A stretch of DNA of 62,308 nt from CAYQJS01 sp964417895 (lineage in GTDB: Bacteria > Chloroflexota > UBA6077 > SHYK01). The notes below the pieces were generated by a model. That model saw only the letters and a program-made list of their open reading frames with translations, was not told the DNA's origin and searched no databases. The stretch is taken from assembly GCA_964417895.1 (NCBI GenBank), contig CAYQJS010000035.1, positions 1 through 62,308 on the forward strand. Reading direction: 5' to 3'. The position numbers and the translations under genes are program-made. Shown in pieces: positions 34,415 to 42,241 of the stretch. Position 1 is the first letter of the stretch; every line of letters begins with the position of its first letter.

Positions 34415-36115
34415 ATGGGTCGCAGCCGCTGGCTTGTTCTGACGCTCCTGATCGTGAGCTGCGCGGCGCCGCGGGCGACGGGCCCCGCCGACCAGGGGGG
34501 CGCCCCGCGAGCCGCCGGCCCGACGCGCATCACCGCTGCGATGCTGGGGGAGCCCCCGGCGGTCTGGGACAACATCAACCCCTCGGGCGGCACAGTGCCG
34601 GGGATAGGCCAGCTCGAAGAGCTGGTGACGGCCGGCCTCACCGTGGAAGATGGCGCCGGGCTCCGCCGCCCACAGCTGGCCGAAGCGATTCCGTCGATTG
34701 AGAACGGCCTCTGGGTGCTCCACCCGGATGGGCGGATGGAGCTGACGTGGAAGATCCGCGAGGGCGTCCGTTGGCACGACGGCGCTCCATTCACGGCTGA
34801 CGACCTGCTCTTCAGCGCCGCGGTGGCGCAGGATCGGGACGTGGCTGTCTTTCGCGCGCCTGCGTTCGACCTGATCGAGCGGGTCGAGGCGAAGGACACG
34901 CAAACGGTGGTCGTAAGCTGGAAAGGCCCGTACATCGATGCAGACACGATGTTCTCCCAGGGAAGTAGCGCTCTGGCGCCCCCGCTGCCGAAGCATCTGC
35001 TGGAGCGAACATTCGCCGAGGAGCGGGCCACCTTCCTCGAAATTCCGTACTGGACCACCCAGTTCGTGAGCACGGGGCCGTTCAGAGTGCGGGAGTGGGC
35101 GCCGGGTAGCCACGCGCTGCTCGATGCTTTCGACCGATACCTGCTGGGCCGACCGAAGATCGACCAGATCGAGGTCAAGTTCATCCCAGACCCGAGCACC
35201 CTCATTGCTAACGTGCTCGCTGGCGCCGTGGACCTCACATTCCGACGCGGCGTGAGCCTCGAGCAGGGCATCCAGGTGCGTGACCAATGGCGTGGCGGGA
35301 AGATGGTGCCGTTCAACACGGGCTGGACCGTTATCTACCCGCAGCTTCGAACCCCGTCTCCGGCCGCCCTGGGCGACCCGCGCTTTCGCCGGGCGCTCGT
35401 CCACGCCATGGACCGCCAGGAGCTTGCGGATAACCTGATGGCCGGGGTTGTGCCGGTCGCGCACAGCATCATCGCGCCGGATCAGGCTGAGCATCGGCAC
35501 GTCGAGACGAGCATCGTGCGCTATCCATACGATCCTCAGCGGGCGGTGCGGCTGATCGAAGATCTCGGCTACGCTCGCGGGCCGGACGGCTTCTTCCGCG
35601 ACCCGCCCCCGGCGGGCCAACGGCTGTCCGTGGAGATCCGTACCACGACAAACGACGCCAACCAGAAATCGACGTTCGCCATCGCCGACTACTTGCAGCG
35701 CGTTGGCGTCGGAGCCGAAGCCGTCGTCATTCCGGTGCAGAAGCTGCAGGACCGCGAGTATCGGGCCACATATTCTGGCCTGGAGCTGGTGAATCAGCCG
35801 CACGGGGTGGATGGGCTGGGGAACCTGCTCCACGGCTCCGCCGCCCCCCTTCCCGAGCGCGGCTATCGCGCCAATAGCACCCGCAATCGCGGCGCTTACT
35901 TGAACCCCGAATACGATGGCTTGATGGACCGGTACCTGAGCACCATCCCCGTACCGGAGCGAATGCGACTGCTCGGTCAGATCATCTATCAACAGACGGA
36001 TTTGCAGCTCGTCATAGGCGTGTTCTACACGGCGGATGCCATCATGATGGCCAACGGCCTTCGCAACACGGAGGCAGGAAGCAACTGGAACGCCCACGAG
36101 TGGGAAGTGCATTGA
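34415..36115 (+). CDS. SBP_bac_5 substrate-binding lipoprotein
   Basis: Family-5 solute-binding protein of 566 residues with a short signal MGRSRWLVLTLLIVSC (lipobox LIVSC, Cys16). The motif VRWHDGAPFTADDLLF is present. It groups with the SBPs at 10804 and 13520 (for example ALVHAMDRQELADNLMAGV and NAHEWEVH). It is the only SBP_bac_5 on the plus strand and stands between the bicupin and the Rieske oxygenase, again without permease or ATPase. Confidence 0.9.
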   Translation: MGRSRWLVLTLLIVSCAAPRATGPADQGGAPRAAGPTRITAAMLGEPPAVWDNINPSGGTVPGIGQLEELVTAGLTVEDGAGLRRPQLAEAIPSIENGLWVLHPDGRMELTWKIREGVRWHDGAPFTADDLLFSAAVAQDRDVAVFRAPAFDLIERVEAKDTQTVVVSWKGPYIDADTMFSQGSSALAPPLPKHLLERTFAEERATFLEIPYWTTQFVSTGPFRVREWAPGSHALLDAFDRYLLGRPKIDQIEVKFIPDPSTLIANVLAGAVDLTFRRGVSLEQGIQVRDQWRGGKMVPFNTGWTVIYPQLRTPSPAALGDPRFRRALVHAMDRQELADNLMAGVVPVAHSIIAPDQAEHRHVETSIVRYPYDPQRAVRLIEDLGYARGPDGFFRDPPPAGQRLSVEIRTTTNDANQKSTFAIADYLQRVGVGAEAVVIPVQKLQDREYRATYSGLELVNQPHGVDGLGNLLHGSAAPLPERGYRANSTRNRGAYLNPEYDGLMDRYLSTIPVPERMRLLGQIIYQQTDLQLVIGVFYTADAIMMANGLRNTEAGSNWNAHEWEVH

Positions 36116-36141
36116 GGACTGAGGACTGTCCGCTCTGCGGA

Positions 36142-36173
36142 CTCCGAGCGCCGCTCGCGCGGCGCATTCGGAG
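36142..36173. terminator. GC hairpin after the SBP gene
   Basis: CTCCGAGCGCCGC and GCGGCGCATTCGGAG pair with a small bulge 27 bp past the SBP stop. No T-tract follows, so it may be a hairpin repeat rather than a terminator. Confidence 0.3.
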
Positions 36174-36199
36174 AGGACTGAGGAGGCTACGTCGTCACT

Positions 36200-36241
36200 C
36201 CCTCTCCCCCTCGCAGGGGGAGAGGGTTGGGGTGAGGGGGT
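36200..36241. repeat. Family A GC-rich palindromic repeat
   Basis: CTCCCTCTCCCCCTCGCAGG with a G-rich arm ends 8 bp before the ATG of the Rieske gene. Its G-rich arm (GGGGTGAGGGGG) may serve as the ribosome site. Confidence 0.7.
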
Positions 36242-36248
36242 CCAACCA

Positions 36249-37544
36249 ATGCTAACGAAGGAAGAGAACGATCTGCTGACGCGGACCGACCGGGGTACGC
36301 CGGGCGGCGAGTTCATGCGGGCGTACTGGACGCCGGCCGGCCTCTCCGAGGAGCTGCCGCCTGGCGGGGCACCGGTGCCCATCAAGCTGCTCGGTGAAGA
36401 GTTGGTGCTGTTCCGCGACCAACGGGAGAGGGCCGGTCTGCTCGGCCTCCACTGCTCGCATCGCGGAGCCGACCTCAGCTACGGCCGCATCGAAGATGGG
36501 GGCCTGCGCTGCATCTACCACGGCTGGCTCTACGACGTCGGCGGCCGCTGCCTCGAGCAGCCCGGGGAGCCGGCCGGCACCCTTCGTCAGGCTCACGGCC
36601 TTCGGCAGGCTCAGGGCAGGCCCTTTCACGAGCGCATCCGCCATACCGCCTATCCCTGTCAGGAGAGGGCGGGCATCATCTTTGCCTACATGGGACCGGG
36701 CGAGCCGCCTCTGCTCCCGGCATACGAGTTCCTCGAAGCGCCGGAGGACCACACGGCTGTGACGAAGTACTTCCAGGAGTGCAACTATCTGCAGGGGAAC
36801 GAGGGGAACTTCGACCCGCAGCACCTCTCGTACCTCCACCAAATCTTCAAGCCCGGGGAGGCGGACTTCCGCCAGACCTACCATGCACAGGACACTTGCC
36901 CCAGCATCGAGCCCGTCGAGACGGACTTCGGGATGCACCTCTACGCGATCCGGAGCGTCGGGGCGGACCGCAAGTTCGTGAAGGTCCGCAGCTTCATACT
37001 GCCCAGCGCTGGGGCTGTGGGGAGCCGTGGAGACCAGGGCTATACGGTCAACTGGCACGTCCCCATCGACGACGAGCATCACTGGCGGTACAACGTGAAC
37101 TTCCGCCGCGACGCCCCGCTGGACCTCGAGGAGAGGCGTCGTGCCCGCTCCAGCGTTGCTGAAAACTATCGGCTCAAGCGGAACAGGGCGAATCGCTACC
37201 TCCAGGACCGCGACGAGATGAAGACCGACACCTTCTTGGGGATGGGGAAGGACTTCGTCGTCCACGACACGGCGGCCACCGAGAGCGAGGGCCAGATCTA
37301 CGATCGGACCGTCGAGCACCTGGGCTACACCGACCGGGGCGTCATCGCCCTGCGCAAGCTCATGTTCGACGGCATCAAGGCAGTCCAGGAGGGCCTCGAC
37401 CCGCGGGGCGTCGTGCGGGACGAGGAGCGAAACCACTTTCCCGACCTCGTGGCGCTGGATGACGTACTGCCAGCCTCGGAGGAGTGGCGCGCGTACTGGA
37501 CGCGGCGCTCGAGGGAGGGCCAGCCAGTAGGCGTAGGAGGATAG
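36249..37544 (+). CDS. Rieske non-haem iron ring-hydroxylating oxygenase, alpha subunit
   Basis: Terminal oxygenase of 431 residues of the phthalate/phenoxybenzoate dioxygenase-like group. The Rieske [2Fe-2S] ligands are Cys69 and His71 (HCSHRG) and Cys88 and His91 (RCIYHGW). The mononuclear iron site shows GNFDPQHLSYLH (Asp189, His192, His197). Electrons would come from a separate reductase not seen here. Residues 111-124 (TLRQAHGLRQAQGR) are an in-frame family B repeat insertion between the Rieske domain and FHERI. Its neighbours are an SBP and a VOC protein. Confidence 0.9.
   Translation: MLTKEENDLLTRTDRGTPGGEFMRAYWTPAGLSEELPPGGAPVPIKLLGEELVLFRDQRERAGLLGLHCSHRGADLSYGRIEDGGLRCIYHGWLYDVGGRCLEQPGEPAGTLRQAHGLRQAQGRPFHERIRHTAYPCQERAGIIFAYMGPGEPPLLPAYEFLEAPEDHTAVTKYFQECNYLQGNEGNFDPQHLSYLHQIFKPGEADFRQTYHAQDTCPSIEPVETDFGMHLYAIRSVGADRKFVKVRSFILPSAGAVGSRGDQGYTVNWHVPIDDEHHWRYNVNFRRDAPLDLEERRRARSSVAENYRLKRNRANRYLQDRDEMKTDTFLGMGKDFVVHDTAATESEGQIYDRTVEHLGYTDRGVIALRKLMFDGIKAVQEGLDPRGVVRDEERNHFPDLVALDDVLPASEEWRAYWTRRSREGQPVGVGG
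36579..36623. repeat. Family B fragment inside the Rieske gene
   Basis: Two tandem pieces of the form CTTCGnCAGGCTCAnGG lie inside the coding sequence and encode LRQAHGLRQAQG. They match the inner part of family B elements at 37606 and 39104. Confidence 0.75.
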
Positions 37545-37605
37545 ACAAGGGTCTGTTATTCTGAGTTGTCATGCGCCGTCACGGCGCGCCACGGACGGAT
37601 GTAGA

Positions 37606-37687
37606 CCGCTCATGGTGAGCCTGTCGAACCATGAGGCGAAGGTTGCTGATCCCCAGGCACGTCCTTCGACAGGCTCAGGACGAGCGG
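37606..37687. repeat. Family B palindromic element
   Basis: It starts CCGCTCATGGTGAGC and ends CTCAGGACGAGCGG, with inner arms CTGTCGAACCATGAG and TCCTTCGACAGGC. It is nearly identical to 50111-50192. It lies between the Rieske and VOC genes. Confidence 0.85.
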
Positions 37688-37780
37688 GTTTTCAGAGCAG
37701 CGCACCGAAGGATCCGCGCCCACGAGGGACGGACTCGTCGCCTTTCGGCTCAGAATCATAGGACATAGAGGAGGCGAGCC

Positions 37781-38629
37781 GTGATCACACCGACCGCGCT
37801 GTCCGAAGCTCACATGGAATGCCAGTCGCTCGATGCGACGGTTCAGGTGCTGACCGATCTTCTGGCGTTCGAGAGGATCGCCCACGGCCCGGGGTGGGCC
37901 ACCCTGAAGCACCCCAGCACTCCCTGGCTGCTGACGGCGCACGAGGTTGAGTCGGACTCCGCGGAAAAACCTGCGCACCATCACTTCGGCGTGCGGGTCG
38001 AGACCAAGAAGGAGGTGGACGCCGCGTGGGAATACCTCAACGCCCATGCTGTCGAGTACGGTCTCCTCGATCTGAAGCCTCAGGCCTACAGCCATGGCTC
38101 CTATTCCATCCATTTCAGGGAGCCGGGCGCCAACGACTGGGAGATCGAGTGCTACGAGGACGTGCTGCGCAAGGAATCCGGGGGACTTCGGCTCGGCGGG
38201 GTGCGGTCGCGCCACTGGGAGGCGCCCCTCGACGAGAGCCAGTTGCGGGGGCGTGGCTACGTGCCCCAGGCGTTCACCCACGGGACCCTCGCGTGCAGTG
38301 ACTCGAAGGCGTACGGCGAATTCCTCCGCGAGGTGCTGGGACTGGAGACGCACGACGCGTACGCACACGTCGTGTACCTGAAACACCCCGCCACCAAGCA
38401 CTACGTCGTCTGCCTCGAGCGTCCCGAGCGCAACGAGCGCAGCTCCGACTTCCGCTTCACGCTCACCGTCGAGTCGCCGGTCGCCGTGGAGGAGAACCAC
38501 GCGTCCCTCGCGGCCGCCGAACGTGCACTCGGACTCATGGCTCTCGGCGAGATCGAGGGCGACGATCGACGCTGGTTCCTGCTCAGAGATGCCGACGCCA
38601 ACTGGTGGGAGATCTCCTCGCCACGGTGA
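37781..38629 (+). CDS. Two-domain VOC (glyoxalase/extradiol dioxygenase-like) protein
   Basis: A 282-residue protein with two vicinal-oxygen-chelate domains (about 1-125 and 155-275), the layout of type I extradiol dioxygenases. Possible ligands are HHHFGVRVE, EIECYE and, in domain 2, FTHGTLAC and WWEISSP. The GTG at 37781 has GAGGAGG at good spacing; an ATG at 37814 is the alternative. The next gene starts 4 bp after its stop. It is a plausible partner of the Rieske enzyme, for ring cleavage after hydroxylation, but the family is functionally wide. Confidence 0.8.
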   Translation: MITPTALSEAHMECQSLDATVQVLTDLLAFERIAHGPGWATLKHPSTPWLLTAHEVESDSAEKPAHHHFGVRVETKKEVDAAWEYLNAHAVEYGLLDLKPQAYSHGSYSIHFREPGANDWEIECYEDVLRKESGGLRLGGVRSRHWEAPLDESQLRGRGYVPQAFTHGTLACSDSKAYGEFLREVLGLETHDAYAHVVYLKHPATKHYVVCLERPERNERSSDFRFTLTVESPVAVEENHASLAAAERALGLMALGEIEGDDRRWFLLRDADANWWEISSPR

Positions 38630-38633
38630 AGAT

Positions 38634-39086
38634 ATGTTAGTCGGACTGAAGCTGCTCCACGTCGTATTCGCCATCGTGGCCGTCGGGTTCAACCTGACGT
38701 ATGGCATCCTGCTGGCTCGCGCCGGACGCGAGCCCGAGCACCTCGGCCACGTGTTGCGCACCGTCAAGTTCCTCGACGACCGCTTCGCGAATCCCGCGTA
38801 TGGGCTGTTGCTGCTCACCGGCATCGGTATGACGTTCGCGCCGGGCGGCCCACCCATTACGACGTTCTGGATCATGGCTGCGCTCGTGCTGTTTGCCCTG
38901 CTGGTGCTCATGGGCGTCTTCCTCTACGCACCAACGCTCCGGAGGCAGATCGCAGCGCTCGAAGCCCATGGTGTGAATAGTCCCGAATACCAGCGCCTGG
39001 CGCGGCGATCTGCCATCGTCGGCAGCTCCTTCTCAGTGCCGCTGCTGCTGGTCCTCTACCTCATGGTGTTCAAGCCGGTGCTGTAG
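38634..39086 (+). CDS. DUF2269-like membrane protein
   Basis: A 150-residue protein with four predicted membrane segments (about residues 3-24, 52-70, 78-98 and 127-147) and the N-terminal LKLLHVVFAIVAVGFNLTYG, typical of small DUF2269-type integral membrane proteins. The ATG at 38634 lies 4 bp after the VOC stop, with a weak GGTGAA site. Its function is unknown; the tight spacing suggests it is made with the VOC protein. Confidence 0.75.
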   Translation: MLVGLKLLHVVFAIVAVGFNLTYGILLARAGREPEHLGHVLRTVKFLDDRFANPAYGLLLLTGIGMTFAPGGPPITTFWIMAALVLFALLVLMGVFLYAPTLRRQIAALEAHGVNSPEYQRLARRSAIVGSSFSVPLLLVLYLMVFKPVL

Positions 39087-39103
39087 GGAAGGTGGGGCCA
39101 TCA

Positions 39104-39206
39104 AGCAGGCTGCTGAAGAACCCGCTCACCCTGAGCTTGTCGAAGGGCCCGATGTGGTTCGATAGGCTCACCACGAGCGGAACTCAACCTCTTTCAGCAG
39201 CCTGCT
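39104..39206. repeat. Family B element with 14-bp terminal inverted repeats
   Basis: It is bounded by AGCAGGCTGCTGAA and TTCAGCAGCCTGCT, a perfect 14-bp inverted pair. The inside holds CTGAGCTTGTCGAAGGGCC and GGCTCACCACGAGCGG. Copies occur at 45148 and 46183. It lies between two converging genes, and its right end just enters the 3' end of the quinone oxidoreductase gene. Confidence 0.85.
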
Positions 39207-40167
39207 AGACCCTGAGAACCAGCTTCCCGAAATGGGCGCGGTCCATCAGCCGCCGGTGCGCCTCGGCCGCCTGCTCCAGCGGATAGACGCGGTCGACCAC
39301 CGGTCGCAGCCGTCCATCCTCGAACCAGCCGAGCGCTTCCCGGGCGAATGACTCGACGGTAGCGGGGAATAGCGGGCTGGAGATCACAGAGATACCGTAG
39401 AGCGTCAGGTTGCGGGTGATGGCCTCGCGCGTATCCAACTCCACACGGGGGCCACTGGGGGAGCCATAGATGGCCATCCGGCCGCCCGGCGCCATGCTCC
39501 GCACGCTGGCCGCGAATGTCGCCTTGCCGACGCCCTCCAGTACGACGTCGACGCCGCGCCCGTCCGTCGCCTGCCTGGCCGCGTCCGCGAAGCCCTCATA
39601 GCCGGCGACCACCTCGGCCCCCAGCTCGCGGGCGCGCTCCAGCTTCCAGTCCTGCCCCGCGGTGGCGATGACCCGCCCGCCCAGCTGGCGGGCGACCTGC
39701 ACGGCGGCGCCTCCCACACCACTGCCGGCCGCATGGACCAGCACCCATTCGTCGGGCTGAATGCGGGCCACAGCGACCAGCGCGTGCCAGGCGGTGCCGA
39801 AGGCGATGGGTAGAGCGGCTGCTTCCTCGAAGGAGAGGGCAGCAGGGGCGGAGTAGACCGCCCAGGCCGGCGCCACCGCCAGCTCGGCGTACGTGCCGCG
39901 CGCCCAGGCCATCACCCGCTGGCCGACCTCAACACCCGTGACACCGGGCCCGAGGGCTTCGACGAACCCGGCCGCTTCTAGACCGGGGACCAGTGGCGGC
40001 CGGCCGGCGGGCGGGTACGCGCCGATGCGAGCCAGATAATCCGCGAAGTTGACGCCCGCGGCGTGGACACGAAGCAGCACCTCGCCATCACTTGGGCGCG
40101 GCTCGGGCACATCCTCCAGGCGCAGGACCTCGGGTCCGCCCGTCTCCCGGACCTGGATCGCCCTCAT
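39205..40167 (-). CDS. Quinone oxidoreductase-like zinc-free alcohol dehydrogenase family protein
   Basis: MDR-superfamily NADPH:quinone reductase-like enzyme, 320 residues from the ATG at 40167. It starts MRAIQVRETGGPEVLRLEDV, the normal beginning of the family, and has the dinucleotide loop AAGSGVGGAAVQVARQLG and VLVHAAG. No structural zinc Cys cluster is visible. The start overlaps the upstream amidohydrolase stop as ATGA (4 bp), so translation is coupled. Confidence 0.9.
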   Translation of the reverse strand: MRAIQVRETGGPEVLRLEDVPEPRPSDGEVLLRVHAAGVNFADYLARIGAYPPAGRPPLVPGLEAAGFVEALGPGVTGVEVGQRVMAWARGTYAELAVAPAWAVYSAPAALSFEEAAALPIAFGTAWHALVAVARIQPDEWVLVHAAGSGVGGAAVQVARQLGGRVIATAGQDWKLERARELGAEVVAGYEGFADAARQATDGRGVDVVLEGVGKATFAASVRSMAPGGRMAIYGSPSGPRVELDTREAITRNLTLYGISVISSPLFPATVESFAREALGWFEDGRLRPVVDRVYPLEQAAEAHRRLMDRAHFGKLVLRV

Positions 40168-41930
40168 GCGTCGTCCCCTCGCTCCCCTTGTGCCTGCCAC
40201 ACTACCCGGCCCTCCATGATGGTGGCCCACACCGGCCGACTGACCTCCTCGGCTGCCGCGGCGTCCAGCACCTGGGGGTCCAGCACCACTATGTCGGCCA
40301 ACATCCCCGGGCGCAGCCGTCCCAGCTCGTGATCGGCGCCCACGGCGCGGGCGGGCCACAGCGAGAAGGCGGCCAGCGCCTCCGCGGCGCTCAACACCTC
40401 CTGCTCCCCCAGGATTTGCCCGCTCGCGGTCCTCCTGGTGCGTGCGGCGATGAGCCCGGCAATCGGATCGGGTTCCGTCACGGGCGCATCCGACCCGGCC
40501 GCATAGCCTATGCCGGCGTCGAGGAGCGAACGGGCGCGGTGGAGCCAGCCGTGCTGCTCGGACGGGTACTCCGCGCGGTACACGTCGCCACGCTCGCGGA
40601 CGAGCGCGGGCTGGCCCACGACGGTGACGTGCGCGGCCGCCAGGTCGCCGAGAAGCGCGTCGGGGATGACGGCCCCGTGCTCGATGCGGTCGGGGCCAGG
40701 ATGCGGAGTGATGCCCTCACCCCAACCCTCTCCCAGAGGGAGAGGGGGAGACGACGGCTCTCCCGCTCCGACACGGTTGCCTCGCCGTGCCAGCACCCCT
40801 CTCCCTAACCCTCCCCCGCAAGGGGGGAGGGGATGGGTCCGTTCCTCTCCCACGTAGGGGGGGAGGGATGGGGAGAGGGTGATGCGCGGGTCAGCCGAGC
40901 GGAGCGCGTCGAGGGCGATGGCCACTTCGGCCTCGCTGACGGCATGAATTGCGACCGCCCAACCAGCCGCGCGGGCCTCGGCGACCGCCTCTCGGAGCTC
41001 GCCGGGATCGCTCGTCGCCTCGTCCAGCATCAGCTTCACCGGGCCGAGGCAGAGTCGGCCGCCGCTCGCCCGAAGCGACGCCATCTCCCTCCAGTGCCGC
41101 TCGCCGGCGAAGAGGAACGTCCGGAGCTTGAGGTCGCCACGGTTCATCAGCCGTTGGAACAGCTCCCATTCGGATGGCCCGTTGGTGAAGGTCGCATCCT
41201 GGATGGTGGTGACGCCGCGCGCAAGCAGCGCGTCGGAGGCGCGGCGTACGTCGCACGCCAGCTCGAGCTCGGTGGCCCTCTCGATGACGCCCCTGAAAAG
41301 CTCGGCTCCGTGGTACACCCGCCCCGTCGGCTCACCGCTCGCCGGGTCGCGCTCAATGCGCGGGTCCTCCGTATCCCACAGCCCTGCCAGGTGGATGCCT
41401 CGTGTGTTGAACACGTCGGCGTGGAGGCTCCGGTGCTGGAGCCGCACTGGATGGTCTGGCGCCGCGACGTCCAGGTCGCGCCGGCTCGGATGGCGGCCAA
41501 GCGCCACCTCGTCATAGGCCCGGCCTCGAACCCAGGCGCCCGGGGGCAGCCGCCGGGCCCACGTCTCCATCGCGCGGCGCAGCTGCCCGATGGAGCGGAC
41601 GTGACGGCAGTCGAGCCCCAAGCCGGATCGGGCGTAGCTGAGCAGATGGCAGTGGGCGTCGTGAAACGCGGGCGCCACCAGCCCGCCTTGAGCGTCCAGC
41701 ACCTGCGTGTCGGGGCCGATCAGCTCACGGATCTCATCGACGCCCCCGACGGCGAGAATGCGGCCGTCCCTTGCCGCCACCGCCTCCGCGGAAGGCTGCG
41801 CCGGGTCCAGTGTCAGCACGCGGCCATTCAGCACGACAAGGTCGGCCGCGGAGACTGATCCCCTCCCCCCTTGCCCTTGAGGGGGAGGGTTAGGGTGGGG
41901 GGTGCCGACTGATGCCCTCCCCCCCTGCAT
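40164..41930 (-). CDS. YtcJ-type amidohydrolase-3 with repeat insertions
   Basis: A 588-residue amidohydrolase of the YtcJ/exoenzyme-regulatory group. The beta-metal motif HDAHCH (His93, His95) and the C-terminal GSDAPVTEPDPI are present. It carries two repeat-derived stretches. The N-terminus (residues 1-26, PHPNPPPQGQGGRG) comes from a family A element. About 50 residues (THPLPPCGGGL to PLPLGEGWGEG) are inserted just before DRIEHG, the conserved HRIEH-type metal region. The true start is uncertain because the first ATG lies in the repeat. Whether the protein folds is open. Confidence 0.82.
   Translation of the reverse strand: MQGGRASVGTPHPNPPPQGQGGRGSVSAADLVVLNGRVLTLDPAQPSAEAVAARDGRILAVGGVDEIRELIGPDTQVLDAQGGLVAPAFHDAHCHLLSYARSGLGLDCRHVRSIGQLRRAMETWARRLPPGAWVRGRAYDEVALGRHPSRRDLDVAAPDHPVRLQHRSLHADVFNTRGIHLAGLWDTEDPRIERDPASGEPTGRVYHGAELFRGVIERATELELACDVRRASDALLARGVTTIQDATFTNGPSEWELFQRLMNRGDLKLRTFLFAGERHWREMASLRASGGRLCLGPVKLMLDEATSDPGELREAVAEARAAGWAVAIHAVSEAEVAIALDALRSADPRITLSPSLPPYVGEERTHPLPPCGGGLGRGVLARRGNRVGAGEPSSPPLPLGEGWGEGITPHPGPDRIEHGAVIPDALLGDLAAAHVTVVGQPALVRERGDVYRAEYPSEQHGWLHRARSLLDAGIGYAAGSDAPVTEPDPIAGLIAARTRRTASGQILGEQEVLSAAEALAAFSLWPARAVGADHELGRLRPGMLADIVVLDPQVLDAAAAEEVSRPVWATIMEGRVVWQAQGERGDDA
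40718..40882. repeat. Family A repeats inside the YtcJ-type gene
   Basis: Three C-rich/G-rich palindromic units lie in frame in the coding sequence and add about 50 residues. The reading frame is kept. Confidence 0.8.
41866..41930. repeat. Family A repeat at the YtcJ gene start
   Basis: A C-rich and G-rich palindrome covers the first codons of the amidohydrolase, ending at the desulforedoxin-like gene stop. Confidence 0.7.
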
Positions 41931-41931
41931 C

Positions 41932-42075
41932 TCAGTCTGCCGATGGCAGTGGCTTTGGCTCCTTCAGCTGCATTTCCTGGCCGCAGCACTGCACGGCGCC
42001 GCTGCCCGCCTTGGTGCAGAGGGTCTCCGTGCCGCACACGGCGCACTCGAATCGTTTCCCCAGCTGATTAGCCAC
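41932..42075 (-). CDS. Desulforedoxin-like mini-protein 2
   Basis: A 47-residue protein with the desulforedoxin iron site pattern: RFECAVCGTE supplies Cys-x2-Cys and AVQCCGQEM the adjacent Cys-Cys pair. Desulforedoxin binds one iron as Fe(SCys)4 in a homodimer. The start is a GTG at 42075 after GAGGAGGCG. It overlaps mini-protein 1 by 8 bp. It may be an electron carrier or a metal-binding partner for neighbouring enzymes. Too short for ordinary gene callers. Confidence 0.75.
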   Translation of the reverse strand: MANQLGKRFECAVCGTETLCTKAGSGAVQCCGQEMQLKEPKPLPSAD

Positions 42076-42241
42076 GTCTCGCCTCCTCTGGCGCGGGCCC
42101 GGGCCGCTGGCTGGCGCCGGCTGACCCACGCAGCTGCATGGGCTGGCCGCAGCATGCGAGCGTGCCCTCCCCACCGCGCGTGACCAGCATCTCTGAGCCA
42201 CAGCTGGTGCAGACGTACCGCTTACTCGTCTCGTTCGCCAT
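42068..42241 (-). CDS. Desulforedoxin-like mini-protein 1
   Basis: A 57-residue protein beginning MANETSKRYVCTSCGSEM and continuing to LACCGQPMQL, closely like desulforedoxin and the N-terminal domain of desulfoferrodoxin (Cys-x2-Cys and Cys-Cys). GGAGG precedes the ATG at 42241. It overlaps the acyl-CoA ligase stop by 20 bp and mini-protein 2 by 8 bp. A Pro/Ala-rich tail of about 18 residues follows the metal domain. The partner enzyme is unknown. Confidence 0.78.
   Translation of the reverse strand: MANETSKRYVCTSCGSEMLVTRGGEGTLACCGQPMQLRGSAGASQRPGPAPEEARRG

Noticed and set aside
34337..36385. Minus-strand reading frame of 682 codons
   Set aside because: Antisense to the SBP at 34415, which has a lipobox and family motifs; the antisense protein has none.
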